Shown: positions 1 to 10,390 of the stretch, one piece after another | Numbering within the stretch: the stretch's first letter is position 1 | Layout: each line of letters opens with the position of its first letter | Assembly (NCBI GenBank): GCA_036971615.1 | Contig: JAYKKR010000024.1 | Span: 606,766-670,765, forward strand | Length of the DNA stretch: 64,000 nt | Origin: Amyloporia xantha | Taxonomy: Eukaryota; Basidiomycota; Agaricomycetes; Polyporales; Adustoporiaceae | Direction: 5' to 3' | Program-made: the position numbers and the translations under genes | The notes under the pieces: generated by a model | The model's database searches: none | The model's input: only the letters and a program-made list of their open reading frames with translations | What the model was told of the DNA's origin: nothing

Positions 1-253
1 TACCTCAAACTTATAACTGTGTGCGCTCCAAGCGGTATCGCTTTAAGACGGTCTTAAGCCTACGACCTTCGGTCTTCATCGATACCAATTAAACCTACTA
101 TCTTCAAGCTCTAAGACCTTTTGGTCTTACAATACTTACTCGGTATATCGGTATTAAAACTCTGAAGACTACCTGAGTCTTCGCTTCAAGCTCATAAGTA
201 TTCCCATCTCTATCTATTACTACTGATATACAAGCTTAGGTACTAGTATTACC
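1..253. other. AT-rich stretch downstream of KDZ gene 1
   Basis: No gene seen. The stretch is AT-richer than its surroundings and repeats short GGTCTT/AAGACC words. One perfect hairpin with 7-base arms (TAAGACC and GGTCTTA) and a 4-base loop lies at 112-129. It may be the 3' flank or end region of the KDZ element, but no terminal inverted repeat could be identified. Confidence 0.35.
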
Positions 254-3200
254 CTAGTTCTTAACAGCTAGCCACCATGCTGCCTTCCACTCGTAAAACG
301 CGAGCACTCGTCTCATCTCCTCTAAGATCAGCTCACACTCCTCAGCCAACCGGTGTGCTCGGGCTCGTGCCTTACACCATTCGACGCGCAGAGCTGCATA
401 GGCAATGAGCGAACACAATTCTCCGAAGGTACTCTTTGGGACTTACATTCCTGGACCCGCTCATCCTGGGGTCCATCCTCACTGCCAACGCCTGGTGCCA
501 GCCATATCCACGACAGCGTCCGACGGCCCTCACTCTGCCCTTCCTCCCCAACCGTCATTGCGCGAACGTCCGTCGTGGCGAGGGGTCGTATGATGCCTTC
601 CCAGCCCGTTTTGCCTAAAATCGCGGCTAGAGCCGCCAGCGCGTCGCGAGTCTTCCGGTAGCGTACTACATCCGCCTCGATCTTGTCTTGCACACTGTTG
701 ATAATAGAGCGCGCGCGTGTGTTGGGGCGTTGACCACGTACAAATGTGTCTTTGAAGTGGTAGAGATGTGTTCGAAGGCGAAGGTGACGCCGCAAGTCAT
801 CGAGGATGTCGTGCGCCTGAGCATAGCGCAGTCTCCACTCAATGTCGTATAACCTTGGATCGCACGGCAGGTCCGAACCTATATCAGATGGTAAAAGTAA
901 AGGAAGATTGGGAGCATCGGAGCCACGTTCTTGATCCGCCGTGCGCATTGACCGCAGTTTTGCAATGCCGGGGATGTAGGCCTGTTGAATATCGAACCAT
1001 GCGTCCAATTTGCGTAAGAGGGTGTTACGCCTCTCAATGACTTTGGCGCGCTGAAGATCAGTGGAGTGCGGGCCAAGCGACGCGATTTCGATGCACAGAC
1101 GACGCCTGTAAGTCAAGTTGGTCAGTGCAATTTCATTGACATAGACACCGTCACTTACTGTTGGTCCTCTAGGTCCAGTCCGGCTGTTACCATGACACCG
1201 GCGGACATCTCTTCATGCAGTGCCAGGCATTGACCTTGTTTTAGCTGGGCAGCCTCCTCTTCGGCCAGCTGGAGCCGGACAGCAGCCTGGGTCACATCTA
1301 TAGAGCATATATCAGTGTTTGTATCACAAGCTACTGTAGTCGACATACTCGGCGTAGTAATTTCGAACGGATTGAGCTGCTTAGAGTCTTCCTCCCAGGC
1401 CTCAATCATCTTCGTCCATTCCGCTACCCGCGCCGCAGACATGGCGGCACTAAGCTGATCGAATGCAAGGGCGTGTTCATTACGCATTGGTAAAGCATTC
1501 TTGATTTTCGTCAGAAGGGTAGGACCTATGGTGAAGTTAATACATGGCCAGCAGTGTGTGATCCCACCTGACTTACCCATTTGGCAAACCTTGCGCCAGT
1601 TGTAATCACTGAACACGTCATCTAGGAGGTCGCGTCGAGAGCCGGGTCCCATCTCTTTTGTGCTGGAGGCGAATGGGTTCACTGCAGCCCAACCACGCTC
1701 GACCGCCTCGCCGTCGGTACGACCAACGCCTCGCGTGAGGTTGAAAGAGTATCGAGTTTGACACGAAGACTGGTGGGCGGATATATGGAACTTCGGGATG
1801 AGAAAGGTGATCTTCCGTGTCACGGGGTCCCATGTCCAGTCGTAGATTGTCCATCGGTTCCACAAATTTCGCGACCATTGACAAGCTATATCGTACGAGA
1901 CGACAACCTCCAGGGTGTCGCCTGACGCCCCTCATGTGTTTGCCAGACTAGAAAAGAAAAGGTAGTCCATGTTGACATAACTATGGCTCCATTCAGCGTC
2001 ATCCCAGCAGCTATTAGACATGATAGCTTACCGTTCACCGTATTGCAAGTCACCCACGGCGCATGGGCGTTTCATATCATGGCGGGTACATTCCACGGTC
2101 CCCACGCCGCTAGCGGCAGTACCAATGGACTTCTTGATATTCGCGAGCTTGACTGCATCATGGTTGTGACATGTGCTCGGCTCTTCCGGGACCTTCTTAT
2201 CATTCTTGGCCAGGAACGTCTTGTACATGGTTTCTTCGACAAAATATGCAGCCCCCCGATTCAAACCAGGATCGGCGACATCTGAGGAGACCTGCTTGCG
2301 CTTGAGACGGAAGTTCGCATCAAGGCCCATGAACAACCTGTATAGCCATCTGAGACCGATGAGCTTATGTATTGTATCATATCACAGGTGAAGGAAATAC
2401 TTACTTGCGTGATGGGGGGGCTTCTTGGTAGTCGGACGGCAAGTTGATCCCGGGCTGTGGACAGGCTGGACAAACGACTGCGCATGACCCAGGAGGAGTC
2501 GCCGCAACTCCGCCTGGCTCATGTCCTCGCCCGCCGCGCTTGAGCATTTTCAGATGACGCCACTGGCGGACCATCCTCATGAATGATGGATATCGATCCT
2601 GGCATAGGTTAGTCAGTAGGAACATTGATGTCAGTTATTATCTAGGTCAAATACCTTTGGGGGCGCGACACCTGTGTTGTCCGTCCGCCGGGCTAGTGCT
2701 TGATAAAATTCATAACCCGAGATCTTGGACTGTGTTGAGAGCAGATGGAAATGTTCGAGTAGGCGAAATGTAGCCGCGGTCTTGGGATCTTTCGAAGTAG
2801 CGGGAAACAGGCGCATACGCACAAGTTGAGTCGCTCGGGCGAGAGCGTGTTCGCAATCGCAGTAGTCGACGCCCACGGAGTGGATACCGGTAATGTCGAG
2901 CACGATGAAATCGTCATCAAAGGCAGGCTTCGGGTTCATGCAGCGCTGGCCGGGTGAGTGGCCTAGCTGAATCCGCATGCCAAGGTGCTTGAGGGTAGCC
3001 CGGGTGAAATGAGTCTTCACCCAGTTCTGCCAAGAAAATGTGAGCTCTAGCATGACAGGATCGAGTAGGTCACTTACCAGAAGCCGGTGAAATGGATGCC
3101 GCCGATGAGACTCGACAGTACAAGCCGCGCAGTAGAGGCGTACATCACTGCAATCGCAGCAGCGATAGGTCGCTCCTGCGGTCTCGCACGAAGCGCATAT

Positions 3201-3716
3201 GCCAGCCATGTGATCTCCCCGCCCCTCCAGCCGCATGATTTCTAACAGCCACGCCTCAATGTCGGTCACCCATTCTCGTAAGGGCTGGTCCTACAGTCAA
3301 ATAAAGTCAGTGCGAGAGACAATGCTCACGCAATCAAGACTTACACCTGGTGGGTGGCTGCGTTTCGGCCCCTCAGCAGCATCCAGGAAATATTCTTCTT
3401 CAAGGCCGGCAAAACGATCTTCCTCCGCGTCCGTAGCTGCTTCAGCGTCGGCAAGGAGATCAGGAGTACAAGATATAGATGACCCATCTGGATCACGGCC
3501 AGGTGAGCCTGGAGTCTCATAGTAGCATGTCTCTACAGATACTCCTGTAGCCCGAGGCACGAAGTCGACATGACGGGTAAGAACCTCGGGAGGGGGAGCA
3601 GAAGCGGAGACAGGTGGGGCGTCAGGTAGGTCATGGTACTCCCAGGCTCGCTTGCGTCGTTTTCCCATTGTGCGAGCGAGTGAGGTCCAGAACACCTTGA
3701 CGTGTTTCAGGTGCAT
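254..3716 (-). pseudogene. KDZ-family transposase (copy 1 of the family), nonsense-interrupted
   Basis: DNA transposase of the Kyakuja-Dileera-Zisupton superfamily, a nuclear cut-and-paste enzyme with an RNase H fold. Nine exons fit GT..AG introns: 3716-3345, 3290-3078, 3026-2655, 2598-2405, 2337-2032, 1980-1577, 1525-1159, 1105-447 and 393-254. Exons 2-3 encode the CxC2 cysteine cluster (CASCETAGATYRCCDCSD, then CAACTVESH, LGH and DITGIHSVGVDYCDC). Exon 5 has the first catalytic region (GLDANFRLKRK, DPGLNRGAAYFVEE). Exon 6 has YDIACQWSRNLWNRW, HISAHQSSC and GRTDGEAVERGW. The C-terminus RVEWCKARARAHR resembles the family end. An in-frame TGA at 1932-1934 lies just upstream of the YDIACQW motif, so the protein is probably inactive unless the base is a sequencing error. 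The stop at 254-256 may also be early. Family assignment is firm; activity is doubtful. Confidence 0.88.
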
Positions 3717-5035
3717 CGTCGCACCGGGGGAGTCAGGATGAACGGGGATTTATGGTAGTGTGGTGGGAACGGCGATTAATCAACGCCGCGGATGGCCCAC
3801 ACTTCCCTGCCAGACACAACATGACTCAGTAAATGGCAGAATGAATGCGAACATATCATACATCTCCTGTGGTGCATTAGCTGTCAAGCCGCTGTTCCAA
3901 ACCGGCACGGAGGTCCAATTTGAGGCTGAACACTGCGTGATCCGCTGGCATGTTGCAGACTTAGGGGATGATCACTCAGTCGAAGGGTACCCATGTCCTA
4001 GAAAGGTATCAGTATGCCCCAATTGGGCCATGTCGCGTCTCCTTGGCGCACAGCGGAAACTAACTGGGACCGGGACCACCGTACGCACATGCACCATTCT
4101 CACGGGCACGAGGTGTGCTGCCACACGGAGCTGGGTGCTGGTTTGACATACAGCTCGCTTCGCCAGGAGGACCACGGGCTGTCAACGCGCAAGTTCAGGC
4201 AACCGGCTTGGCTCGGCATTTTCACCCCAAAATTAAACGTACCTTCCTGAGCTGCGCTGGAGAGGAAATGCGCGGCCCATGCTGGGCTTCGGGGGGCCAG
4301 CGCAAGCGCTAAGTGGACGTAGACAATGGACCGACGGGACGCAAGAGTTGTGCGACAGGAGAGATAGCGCGAAGGGAGAGGTAGCGCGAGCGATAGAGTA
4401 ACACCATCGCGCGGGGGGCTGATGGCCAGAGATATCGGCCTGCTGCGAACGCGAGAACGGCTAGTAATACGTGTGATAGAAATGAGAGGATTGAGCAACG
4501 TACTTCTGAGATACCAAAGCAATGGGACCACTCACCGTTCTGCTGGGAACCAGTTCGGGTCCGCAGATATGTAAGGTCTGCCCCACCCGACACATTTGTC
4601 CGCTTGTGCTGCATAAGGTAGGACGCGTGAGACAGACACGTTGGGACGGGCCATAACGCTCAACAGAACACGTCGCGGCACCCACGTGACTCGTCGCGAT
4701 CGAACCAATCATGGTTTGAATAACCGTCTACGCTACGAGTCTTGTAAGAGTCAAAGGCCCTTGCACATCCTATCATTGTTGCAGGGACGCTGTGCGAGGG
4801 CTTCAGCATGCAGATAGACACCTCAGCTTTGCCCGCGCCTACAATTTAGGATTTCAACATGTTATGTGCACGTTACACCGGCCTTACAGCAACCGGGACA
4901 TGTAGACGCGCCTTGTAGCCTCTGCGCACACTTATTTCGTCTCAAGCGCCAACCGTGCATCTCTGACCGCTAAGCTCGCTCACGCTCATACTGCACAATT
5001 GAAGACCATGTTCAATTCGATTTCCGCATCTACAT
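3717..5035. other. Intergenic, nothing recognised
   Basis: About 1.3 kb between the KDZ gene and the next minus-strand gene. Both strands carry only short overlapping reading frames without family features, paired splice signals or repeats that I can recognise. The 5' flank of the KDZ gene would lie at the left edge, but no clear TATA box or terminal inverted repeat was seen. Confidence 0.4.
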
Positions 5036-5793
5036 TCATGTGGCAAGCTCATATGTACGTGAGTTCATGCATTGCCAAGGGAGCTGCCCCTTGGCCGACA
5101 CTTGCTCATACACAGCTAACCCTTGCTCTTGCAGATCCAAGTCTTTCGCCAAGCAGCATATGAACCTGGCCGCCCAGTCCAAGCCTGTCTCATATCCCCA
5201 ACCGGTCTCCTCATGTCCCTCGCCCAACTTCATCCTCCGCCAACTGTCCAAGCGGGTGTCCAATTCTCTCCTCGCCTCTGCCAGACCCTCCTCGCTGCTT
5301 GCAGGATCACTGAGCCTCTCGTACCGTGCATACCCTTCACCGAGTAAGTGTAAATCCATAGTCGTGTTGATCGTGCACCGGCGCCGAGCCTGATCCGAGA
5401 TAGCTAGCGTCTGCTCTTCCGCGCGGCTGCTGGGCACACTTTTGGGAAGGGTGAGAATGAAGGGGTTGGCCCACAGGCCGAGGTGCAACGCCGGGCTCAC
5501 AGCACCCTTCTCGATCCAGTACGGCTGTTTGGCTCGCGCGACGACCTCTGAAGGAATACCTGTAGGGTGCCATCCAATGAAAGGGGTGCGGAATTGATTC
5601 GTACGCGCATGATAGGCGAGAGCGTTTTGCCTCGCACACGCATTGCGACCCCTGCGTAGTGACGTCAGGCAGTTGGTAACTACACCATGATGCGAAAATG
5701 TACTTACTTCTCGGATTGCATATATTTGCGCTGTTGGTCCCGCTTTGCCGCCCGCCTCGCAGCCTGTGTGAGATATTTCGGAGGGCGTCCCAT
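5036..5793 (-). CDS. Small basic 'GRPPKY' protein, possible DNA-binding protein
   Basis: Two exons, 5793-5708 and 5651-5036, joined across a GTAAGT..CAG intron of 43 bp, give about 233 residues. The start at 5793 is chosen because it gives the N-terminus MGRPPKYLTQAARRAAKRD, which continues in frame into QRKYMQSEK, then GRNACARQNALAYHARTN. This basic region (AT-hook-like GRP followed by many Arg and Lys) recalls short basic proteins common in mushroom genomes. The rest has no catalytic motif I recognise; the second half is acidic and helical. It reads in the same direction as the KDZ gene, 1.3 kb upstream of it. A nuclear or DNA-binding role is inference from the basic N-terminus only. Confidence 0.6.
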
Positions 5794-6079
5794 GATTGAG
5801 CACATGTGGAGCCTGACTTGTACCCTTAAGACTTGCAGATGCACGCCAAGCATTTTTTTACATTGATTTTATTTGGGTATATTACACTACTGCAATTCAA
5901 GAAGTAATATCGAACCCAAACCCGGCGCAATAATACACGAGCAGACATACAAATTACACGAGCACGAGGGCAACACGACAAGAAAGGATACACGCCCTCT
6001 TCGACAGCACGGGTGATGGGAATGGTAATCAGAAAGAGATTAGTGTCCAACTGCACAAGACGGGGTGACAGCCACTTCC
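5794..6079. other. Intergenic gap, nothing recognised
   Basis: AT-rich spacer between two minus-strand genes. It probably carries the promoter of the GRPPKY gene and the 3' end of the proline-rich gene; no defined site is visible. Confidence 0.35.
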
Positions 6080-6986
6080 TCACAGGATCTGCTGCACATG
6101 GTGGTCAGCCTCAGCAGCGCGAAACGCGGCCAGAGCGCGACCGTGAGAGCTGTAGCCCTTGTAACACGCATGGGGCACACCCGACACGTACGCCTGCGCC
6201 TCGGCCCTAAGTTCGCGTGAGACAACAACCCATGGCAAGCACACTGTTGAACTTACCAGTCCCGAATGACACCGACGCGCGTGCCTCTCGTCACCATGTA
6301 AAACCGCTCTCCCGGGACATTGGGGTCGGTAATGGGTACGTATGCGGGAGGCGGAGGCGGGGCAGGAGGCAGGGCAGGGGGCACCTGCTGTTGGGCAGTA
6401 GGGGTGGCGGGCGTGGCATCTTGAGCTCCAGAGGCCTGGGGAGCAGCCGGGGGAGGAACGGTGTCAGCGGGAGGAACGGCCGGACTAACTGGAACAGTGC
6501 GCCCGGTGGTGGGCACAGGAGGGACAGGAGCAAGAGGAGGTGCGGGCGCAGGAATAGGAACGGTGCCAAGAATAGCAGCCGCCTGATTGATCGTGGACAC
6601 TGACTCCAGCGCGGTGGCAATGACAGAGACCGTCGCGGACGCCGATGTAGTTGCAGGAGTTGTGGCGACGAGACTGGAGGCAGTGGGGGCCAGCGCAGAC
6701 GGCGCCGCCGCCGAAGTGAGAGCTGCAGGAGTGGTGCTGGAACCACCGTTGCTCCGGGCTGGAGAAGGGTGTTAGTGAAATCCAGAGGCTGGGGACCAGG
6801 GAAATACATACCAAGAGCCAGGGCACGGAGGGCGAGAACGACCTCGTCGACCGTGTAGGACAACGAGGGAGACGGCGCCGGAGATGGTGCGGTGCCCTCT
6901 TCCTCGTTCTTACTGGCGGAGAGGTGCATGGATGAATGTGGGAACAAGTACCGATGAGCTGGGTGCCGGGATGTTGACCGTGGCAT
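6080..6986 (-). CDS. Proline-rich protein with C-terminal RNase H1 N-terminal/viroplasmin-like domain
   Basis: Three exons (6986-6812, 6758-6257, 6206-6080) with GTATGT..CAG and GTAAGT..TAG introns of 53 and 50 bp join in frame to 267 residues. Residues about 60-200 are an Ala/Pro/Thr-rich low-complexity linker. The last ~60 residues read RFYMVTRGTRVGVIRDW, then AEAQAYVSGVPHACYKGYSS and GRALAAFRAAEA. That is the pattern of the RNase H1 hybrid-binding domain also found in caulimovirus protein VI: an aromatic-rich strand, a G-x-x-x-G turn, a Trp, then a helix ending in the A-x-x-A-F-x-x-A type. In this family the fold binds RNA:DNA hybrids. The catalytic RNase H domain is absent. The domain is split over the last intron, which supports the gene model. 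Its function here is unknown; a role with mobile-element nucleic acid is only a guess. Confidence 0.72.
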
Positions 6987-7285
6987 TATATGTTCTTCCA
7001 GACGCCCACCCGACGCGCTGGAGCGCGATCGTATTGGCTCACGCCTCGTGGGCGCAATGTATCTTGGAACGGCAACGCTTCTGCCAGCGATTCACCATCC
7101 ACTTTGCCTCTCCATGATGTATACATCCACGGGGCAGAGACCTTCGAACGCTCGAACAAAATGGGCTATACAGAGATCTTGGGGCTTCGAGATCCCCCGT
7201 TTTACGAGCTGCAGCTACGGTGAGGGTGAGTACCCTCGCGCACAACTTCGCATTTTCACTGAGCCAACCTGTAATGTATGAAGCC
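6987..7285. promoter_or_regulatory. Divergent intergenic region
   Basis: A 299-bp gap between divergent genes (proline-rich gene on minus, large gene on plus). It must contain both promoters if the models are right. No convincing TATA box or repeated operator-like motif was found. Confidence 0.35.
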
Positions 7286-9559
7286 ATGGCACCGAAGCCG
7301 TGGGGCACCCCTGACCAAATCAAATGGTTTGAAGTCAGGCGCCCTGCTTTTCTGGCTTCCCAGAAGGCCAGGACAACTAGCAAATTCTGGGCGACCATTG
7401 AACACGAATGGTTTTTGGACTATCCTGAACGTGATGAGCTTTTCGGTACCGACATTGCGGAGCTGACGCCTGAGCAGGAAACGTTGCTCGGCGCAGCAAT
7501 TCAGAAGCGCAAAGAGGTAAGTGCCGCGTTCTCATGACTGATCTCGCTCATACATTGACCGCACCTGTTCCACCAGAAAATCAAACAGAAGTTCTACAAT
7601 GCTTCGCAGAAGGGTCGGGGCGTGGCTTCATCACGTCATCCGACTTTGACTCTCAGTGATCTGGCGGCACACAAGATTGGGCGCGCTCCCCAGGTAGTGG
7701 AAGTGTATTCGAAACACCATTACAAAGACAAAATTAAGCCCCTCGTGGACGCGGAGATCGAGGCGCGGAATGCTACGCGTACCGAAACACTAGAGATCAT
7801 CAGGCGACATACTCGGGAGGCATTTCAGGCTGAACCCGAGGCCGTGCAAGAAGCAGTACGCGCCTCAGCCAAGGCGGCCAGGGCGCAACTCGAATTGAAA
7901 GCAGCCGGTGCCGATAAGGAGACTCAGCCGTCTCCTGAGGAGTATCAAAGGTGGGTGCGCCCTCAGTATATTGCACGGGTGGTTCTAAGACGCGTGATAG
8001 GGTGATCAATGACGTGCCCTCGTTCCTTTGCGATGTGCTCGAAGCTCTGGCGATGCGATGCGGATGGTCGTTCAGCCTCATTGGCGGAGGGCCATGCCCT
8101 GAGGAGGGTGGTAATATTCGCACCATGTCGTAAGTATGTTCTATTGCTGGCGGAATACTGACCGAATATGGCTCCCACAGCATTCACATTGGCAAGACTC
8201 CCGCGGGACATTCGTTCAAACAAGTACACGCCGATTTCGAGAACCTGTGGCTGAAGCCGTACGGCGTGTTCTTGAAGGCGGTGTACCGTGAGTGTTCACA
8301 GATATATTTCCTCTATCCTACTCTTACATTCGTTACAGCCGCGGACGTGAGGGAGCGTCGTGCGCTCGGGAATAGCGAGGCTGCAGAGGACGACCAAGCG
8401 GATAGCCCCGTCGCACTGTCCGTGCCATTGCCGGCGGCATGTGATAGCCCTCACGGCGTCGACACTCCCGAGTGTGCCGATGACGTCCAAGTTGGGGTTG
8501 TTAATCGACACGCGGAGATTCCAGATCACGATATCGATATGCAATTCCCGACCGAGGTGGGCTTACCAGCACCTCGGGCCGCAGATCAGGGTCTCGAAGA
8601 TCGCCTTCCGAGGTCCCCGAGGCCAGACGATATCACAGCGGGCATACCTTCCTCTTCGGGCGACAGGCTCGACCCCGGGCTTGAGCCCATGCGGTTCGCG
8701 GTGGGACCGCAACCTGATTGGGCAGACTTCGACATGGACAAGTTCATCGCCATGGAGCACAGTCAGGGCTCGGCGATTCTGGGCCCTGGCGATCACGATC
8801 TCAGCAATCTCAGCCCTGTGCTCCCGCAGAATGCCAATCTCGACTCACTTTCTCTCCTCGCACTACTGAGCGCAGGGATGCCACCCTTACCAGGACCACT
8901 GCCAACAGGCGACGTGGCGCCTACCCCTTCGTTGCAGCAACAACACCAGCTGGTGTGGCCGAACGAATTGTTCGTTGCAGCTCCTACACCCGGTGACATT
9001 TCTCTGGCGCCGGTCCTGCTTCCCGAGCGCTCTGTCTTGTCTGCTGTCACACCCCCATCTTTTTGAGTCAGATCTAGCCCCTCCCGAGCATGTCGTCACG
9101 TCTGCCATCTCACACGCCACCGGGGCTTCCCCTCCGCATCAAGAACGTGCGCCTCCTCTGGCATCAACCGACAATTCAATACATGACGCGCCCATAGAGA
9201 AGACGTCAGCATCCCAACAACCGGCGACCAAGACGAAGAACTCTCGCGGGCGTGCTGGCGGTCGTGGCAGACAATCTCAGGCTGCACAGAGCGACACCGG
9301 TATGAGGAACAAGCAAGCCGTCGTGACAGACCGAGCGCCTCTGACTGCGATGCTTGGAGAGCCAGATCAAGGAGCCTCTGCGCCGCCGCTGGGCTCAGAT
9401 GCGAGGCCGAAGCGCGTCCGAGTGCCACCGAAAGCTGCAGACGCAAATTGGGTGCCTGCAGCGCGCGGGGGCGATAAGGAGAACGGTGGCGGTGCTAAGC
9501 GGAAGGCTACCGGCGAGGGAAGAGCGGGGGGAAGAACGAAGAGGAAGGCTGCGTCTTGA
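7286..9559 (+). CDS. Large nuclear-looking protein of a fungal 'FW..WF' family, one apparent frameshift
   Basis: Five exons fit: 7286-7516, 7577-7950, 8001-8129, 8181-8287 and 8339 onward. The start at 7286 gives MAPKPWGTPDQIKWFEVRR; an in-frame ATG at 7277 is also possible. The N-terminal block (FWATIEHEWFLDYPER, then KRKE joined to KIKQKFYNASQKGRG) is a pattern I associate with uncharacterised mushroom proteins. The middle has a GWSFSLIGGGP / HIGKTPAGHSF segment. The C-terminus is rich in Ser, Pro and Lys with a basic tail (GGAKRKATGEGRAGG), suggesting a nuclear protein. The frame breaks at about 9050-9064, where a C-run and a T-run sit together; the following frame runs open to 9559, so a one-base error is likely. 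A related gene begins at 31220 and 54152. No function can be assigned. Confidence 0.65.
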
Positions 9560-10020
9560 ATGGTGAAGGCGCGGGGCGGAAAGAAGCTTGTGTTAGTATA
9601 TCTTGATCACCGTTCTGTTCTTGCTCTCTCGCTCTGTGTTTGTGCATATAATCCTGTCATGTTCTTGTTTCGACGGACTGAGTATCCAGTGATTTCCCAT
9701 GTTGCAGAATTATGTTTGTTTTCTAGCTACTTTTCTTGGTATCTTGAGCCTGTAATAGCAGATGTCATTGTAAAAAAGGGACTGTAACAATAGAAATATA
9801 TTGTTGCTGTCTCTACATGTGTGACTTAGGTGAAAACATAGCGCGATGAGTATCTATGCCGTTAAATAGCACTGGCAGGCTATGACTGCCGGACTTGGCT
9901 TACTATCATGTACGGACAATATTACATAAGCGAGGAAGGCGACAAAAGAACCGGGCGGGGGCCGACGCGAAGCTTCAAAGATTGCCCCTGCCAGATATGG
10001 AAAGCCGGAGCGGGATGCTT
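9560..10020. other. 3' flank of the large gene up to the duplication boundary
   Basis: The first half is AT-rich and looks like 3' untranslated sequence; the rest has no recognisable gene. It ends exactly where the 22.9-kb duplicated block begins (10021). Confidence 0.4.
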
Positions 10021-10390
10021 CTGGTCACGCGGCGAGGGACGGCATGCTGCCTAATCGGGCTGCATCAAGAGTGCTGGCGGACGGCCCAAGGATGACCGGG
10101 CAGCAAACGGGCGCCAAGCAATGGACACGTGACGAAATGCTGCTAGATATAGGCAGCAGCGGTAATGTATGACGAGCTGTGGCATTTATGTATAAACAGC
10201 ACGGCTGTAATTACAGTGAGTTATACATCACCATTCTGCGCTTGCTACAGGCTATTTATGTATGAATATGGCACATACGCCTGAGGAGGCCAAAGTTCAG
10301 TCTGCACTAGACATCATCCCCTCGTTATATTTGCGTTGACAGTCACTCGTTTTTTTTGTCATCCGAAACTCACCTTCAAATCAAATCACT

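Noticed and set aside
6217..6603. Plus-strand Arg/Gly-rich ORF
   Set aside because: Antisense of the proline-rich gene, whose splice sites and C-terminal domain support the minus strand.
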